Assembly: GCA_019925795.1 (NCBI GenBank)
Contig: CM034305.1
Coordinates: 65,336,573-65,400,572, forward strand
Reading direction: 5' to 3'
DNA length: 64,000 nucleotides
DNA from: Dendrobium chrysotoxum
Lineage: Eukaryota > Streptophyta > Magnoliopsida > Asparagales > Orchidaceae
In this document: in pieces, positions 63,910-64,000 of the stretch
Numbering within the stretch: the stretch's first letter is position 1
Layout: each line of letters opens with the position of its first letter
Program-made: the position numbers and the translations under genes
Notes under the pieces: generated by a model
Seen by the model: only the letters and a program-made list of their open reading frames with translations
Databases searched by the model: none
What the model was told of the DNA's origin: nothing

Positions 63910-64000
63910 GAATGTAGGTGGACTATTATGGTGTAAGGGAGGGAGATGGGCTTTATTTGAGTGGGTTGTTTGGGGAATGTAATGGGCTTTAGGCTTATGA
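63910..64000 (+). other. End of element B: purine tract and possible 3' LTR start
   Basis: GTAAGGGAGGGAGA at about 63935-63948 is a good polypurine tract, followed by TGGGCTTTATTTGAGTGGG, which could be the first bases of the 3' LTR. It does not match the assumed left end of the 5' LTR well, so the boundary is open. Confidence 0.4.

Larger units (their letters stand above)
57966..64000 (+). mobile_element. Degenerate chromovirus-like Ty3/gypsy element B
   Basis: LTR, primer site, gag, protease, RT, RNase H and integrase follow in order on the plus strand, each clearly related to copy A. It inserted into LTR copy 3 and was itself split by a solo LTR at 59212-60410. Stops, frameshifts, a deletion of part of gag, loss of the RNase H-integrase linker and loss of the chromodomain make it dead. 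The 3' LTR, if present, starts near the right edge. The left boundary (57966 +/- 80) is approximate. Confidence 0.88.

Overview
This is plant nuclear DNA, probably from an angiosperm. It has intron-split genes with plant splice sites, AT-rich spacers, tRNA-primed LTR retrotransposons, RTE and L1 LINEs, TAA-flanked MITEs, and no bacterial features. Three host loci are visible: (1) the last exon of a DHHC protein S-acyltransferase-like gene (6559-7338, +); (2) a complete single-exon membrane-protein gene (9520-10515, -); (3) the last four exons of an OSCA/CSC1-like hyperosmolality-gated channel gene (24063-46700, -). From memory this set matches Arabidopsis At1g69420, At1g69430 and At1g69450. 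The AGO7 locus (At1g69440) that would lie between the last two is not seen.

Layout. 1-4457: degenerate chromovirus (A, minus) and a small RTE-tailed retroposon, probably in an intron of gene 1. 6.5-11.4 kb: genes 1 and 2 with MITEs. 11441-17947: complete, young LTR element with an intact gag and no pol (TSD ATAAT). 18-24 kb: AT-rich spacer with MITEs. 24-46.7 kb: the OSCA gene, whose 12.8 kb and 8.3 kb introns are filled with a solo LTR carrying a foreign-looking ORF, a 5'-truncated RTE LINE, an L1 with ORF1 but no ORF2, and two 4.7 kb solo LTRs with perfect 5-bp TSDs. 47-64 kb: nested repeats, namely a solo LTR, an RTE LINE split by an LTR element with only 71 bp between its LTRs, a third copy of the 4.7 kb LTR family, and a second chromovirus (B, plus) inserted in it and itself split by a solo LTR.

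The window is mainly a record of nested transposition, and target-site duplications fix many boundaries exactly. The most unusual items are: the LTR family starting TGATG (four copies), with one copy reduced to LTR + PBS + hairpin + LTR and another with a 132-codon ORF inside the LTR; the ORF1-only L1, formally like mammalian HAL1; the gag-only element with several internal repeat blocks; and the 4.7 kb LTR family with arrays of short hairpins. Family names were assigned by reading motifs, not by database search.
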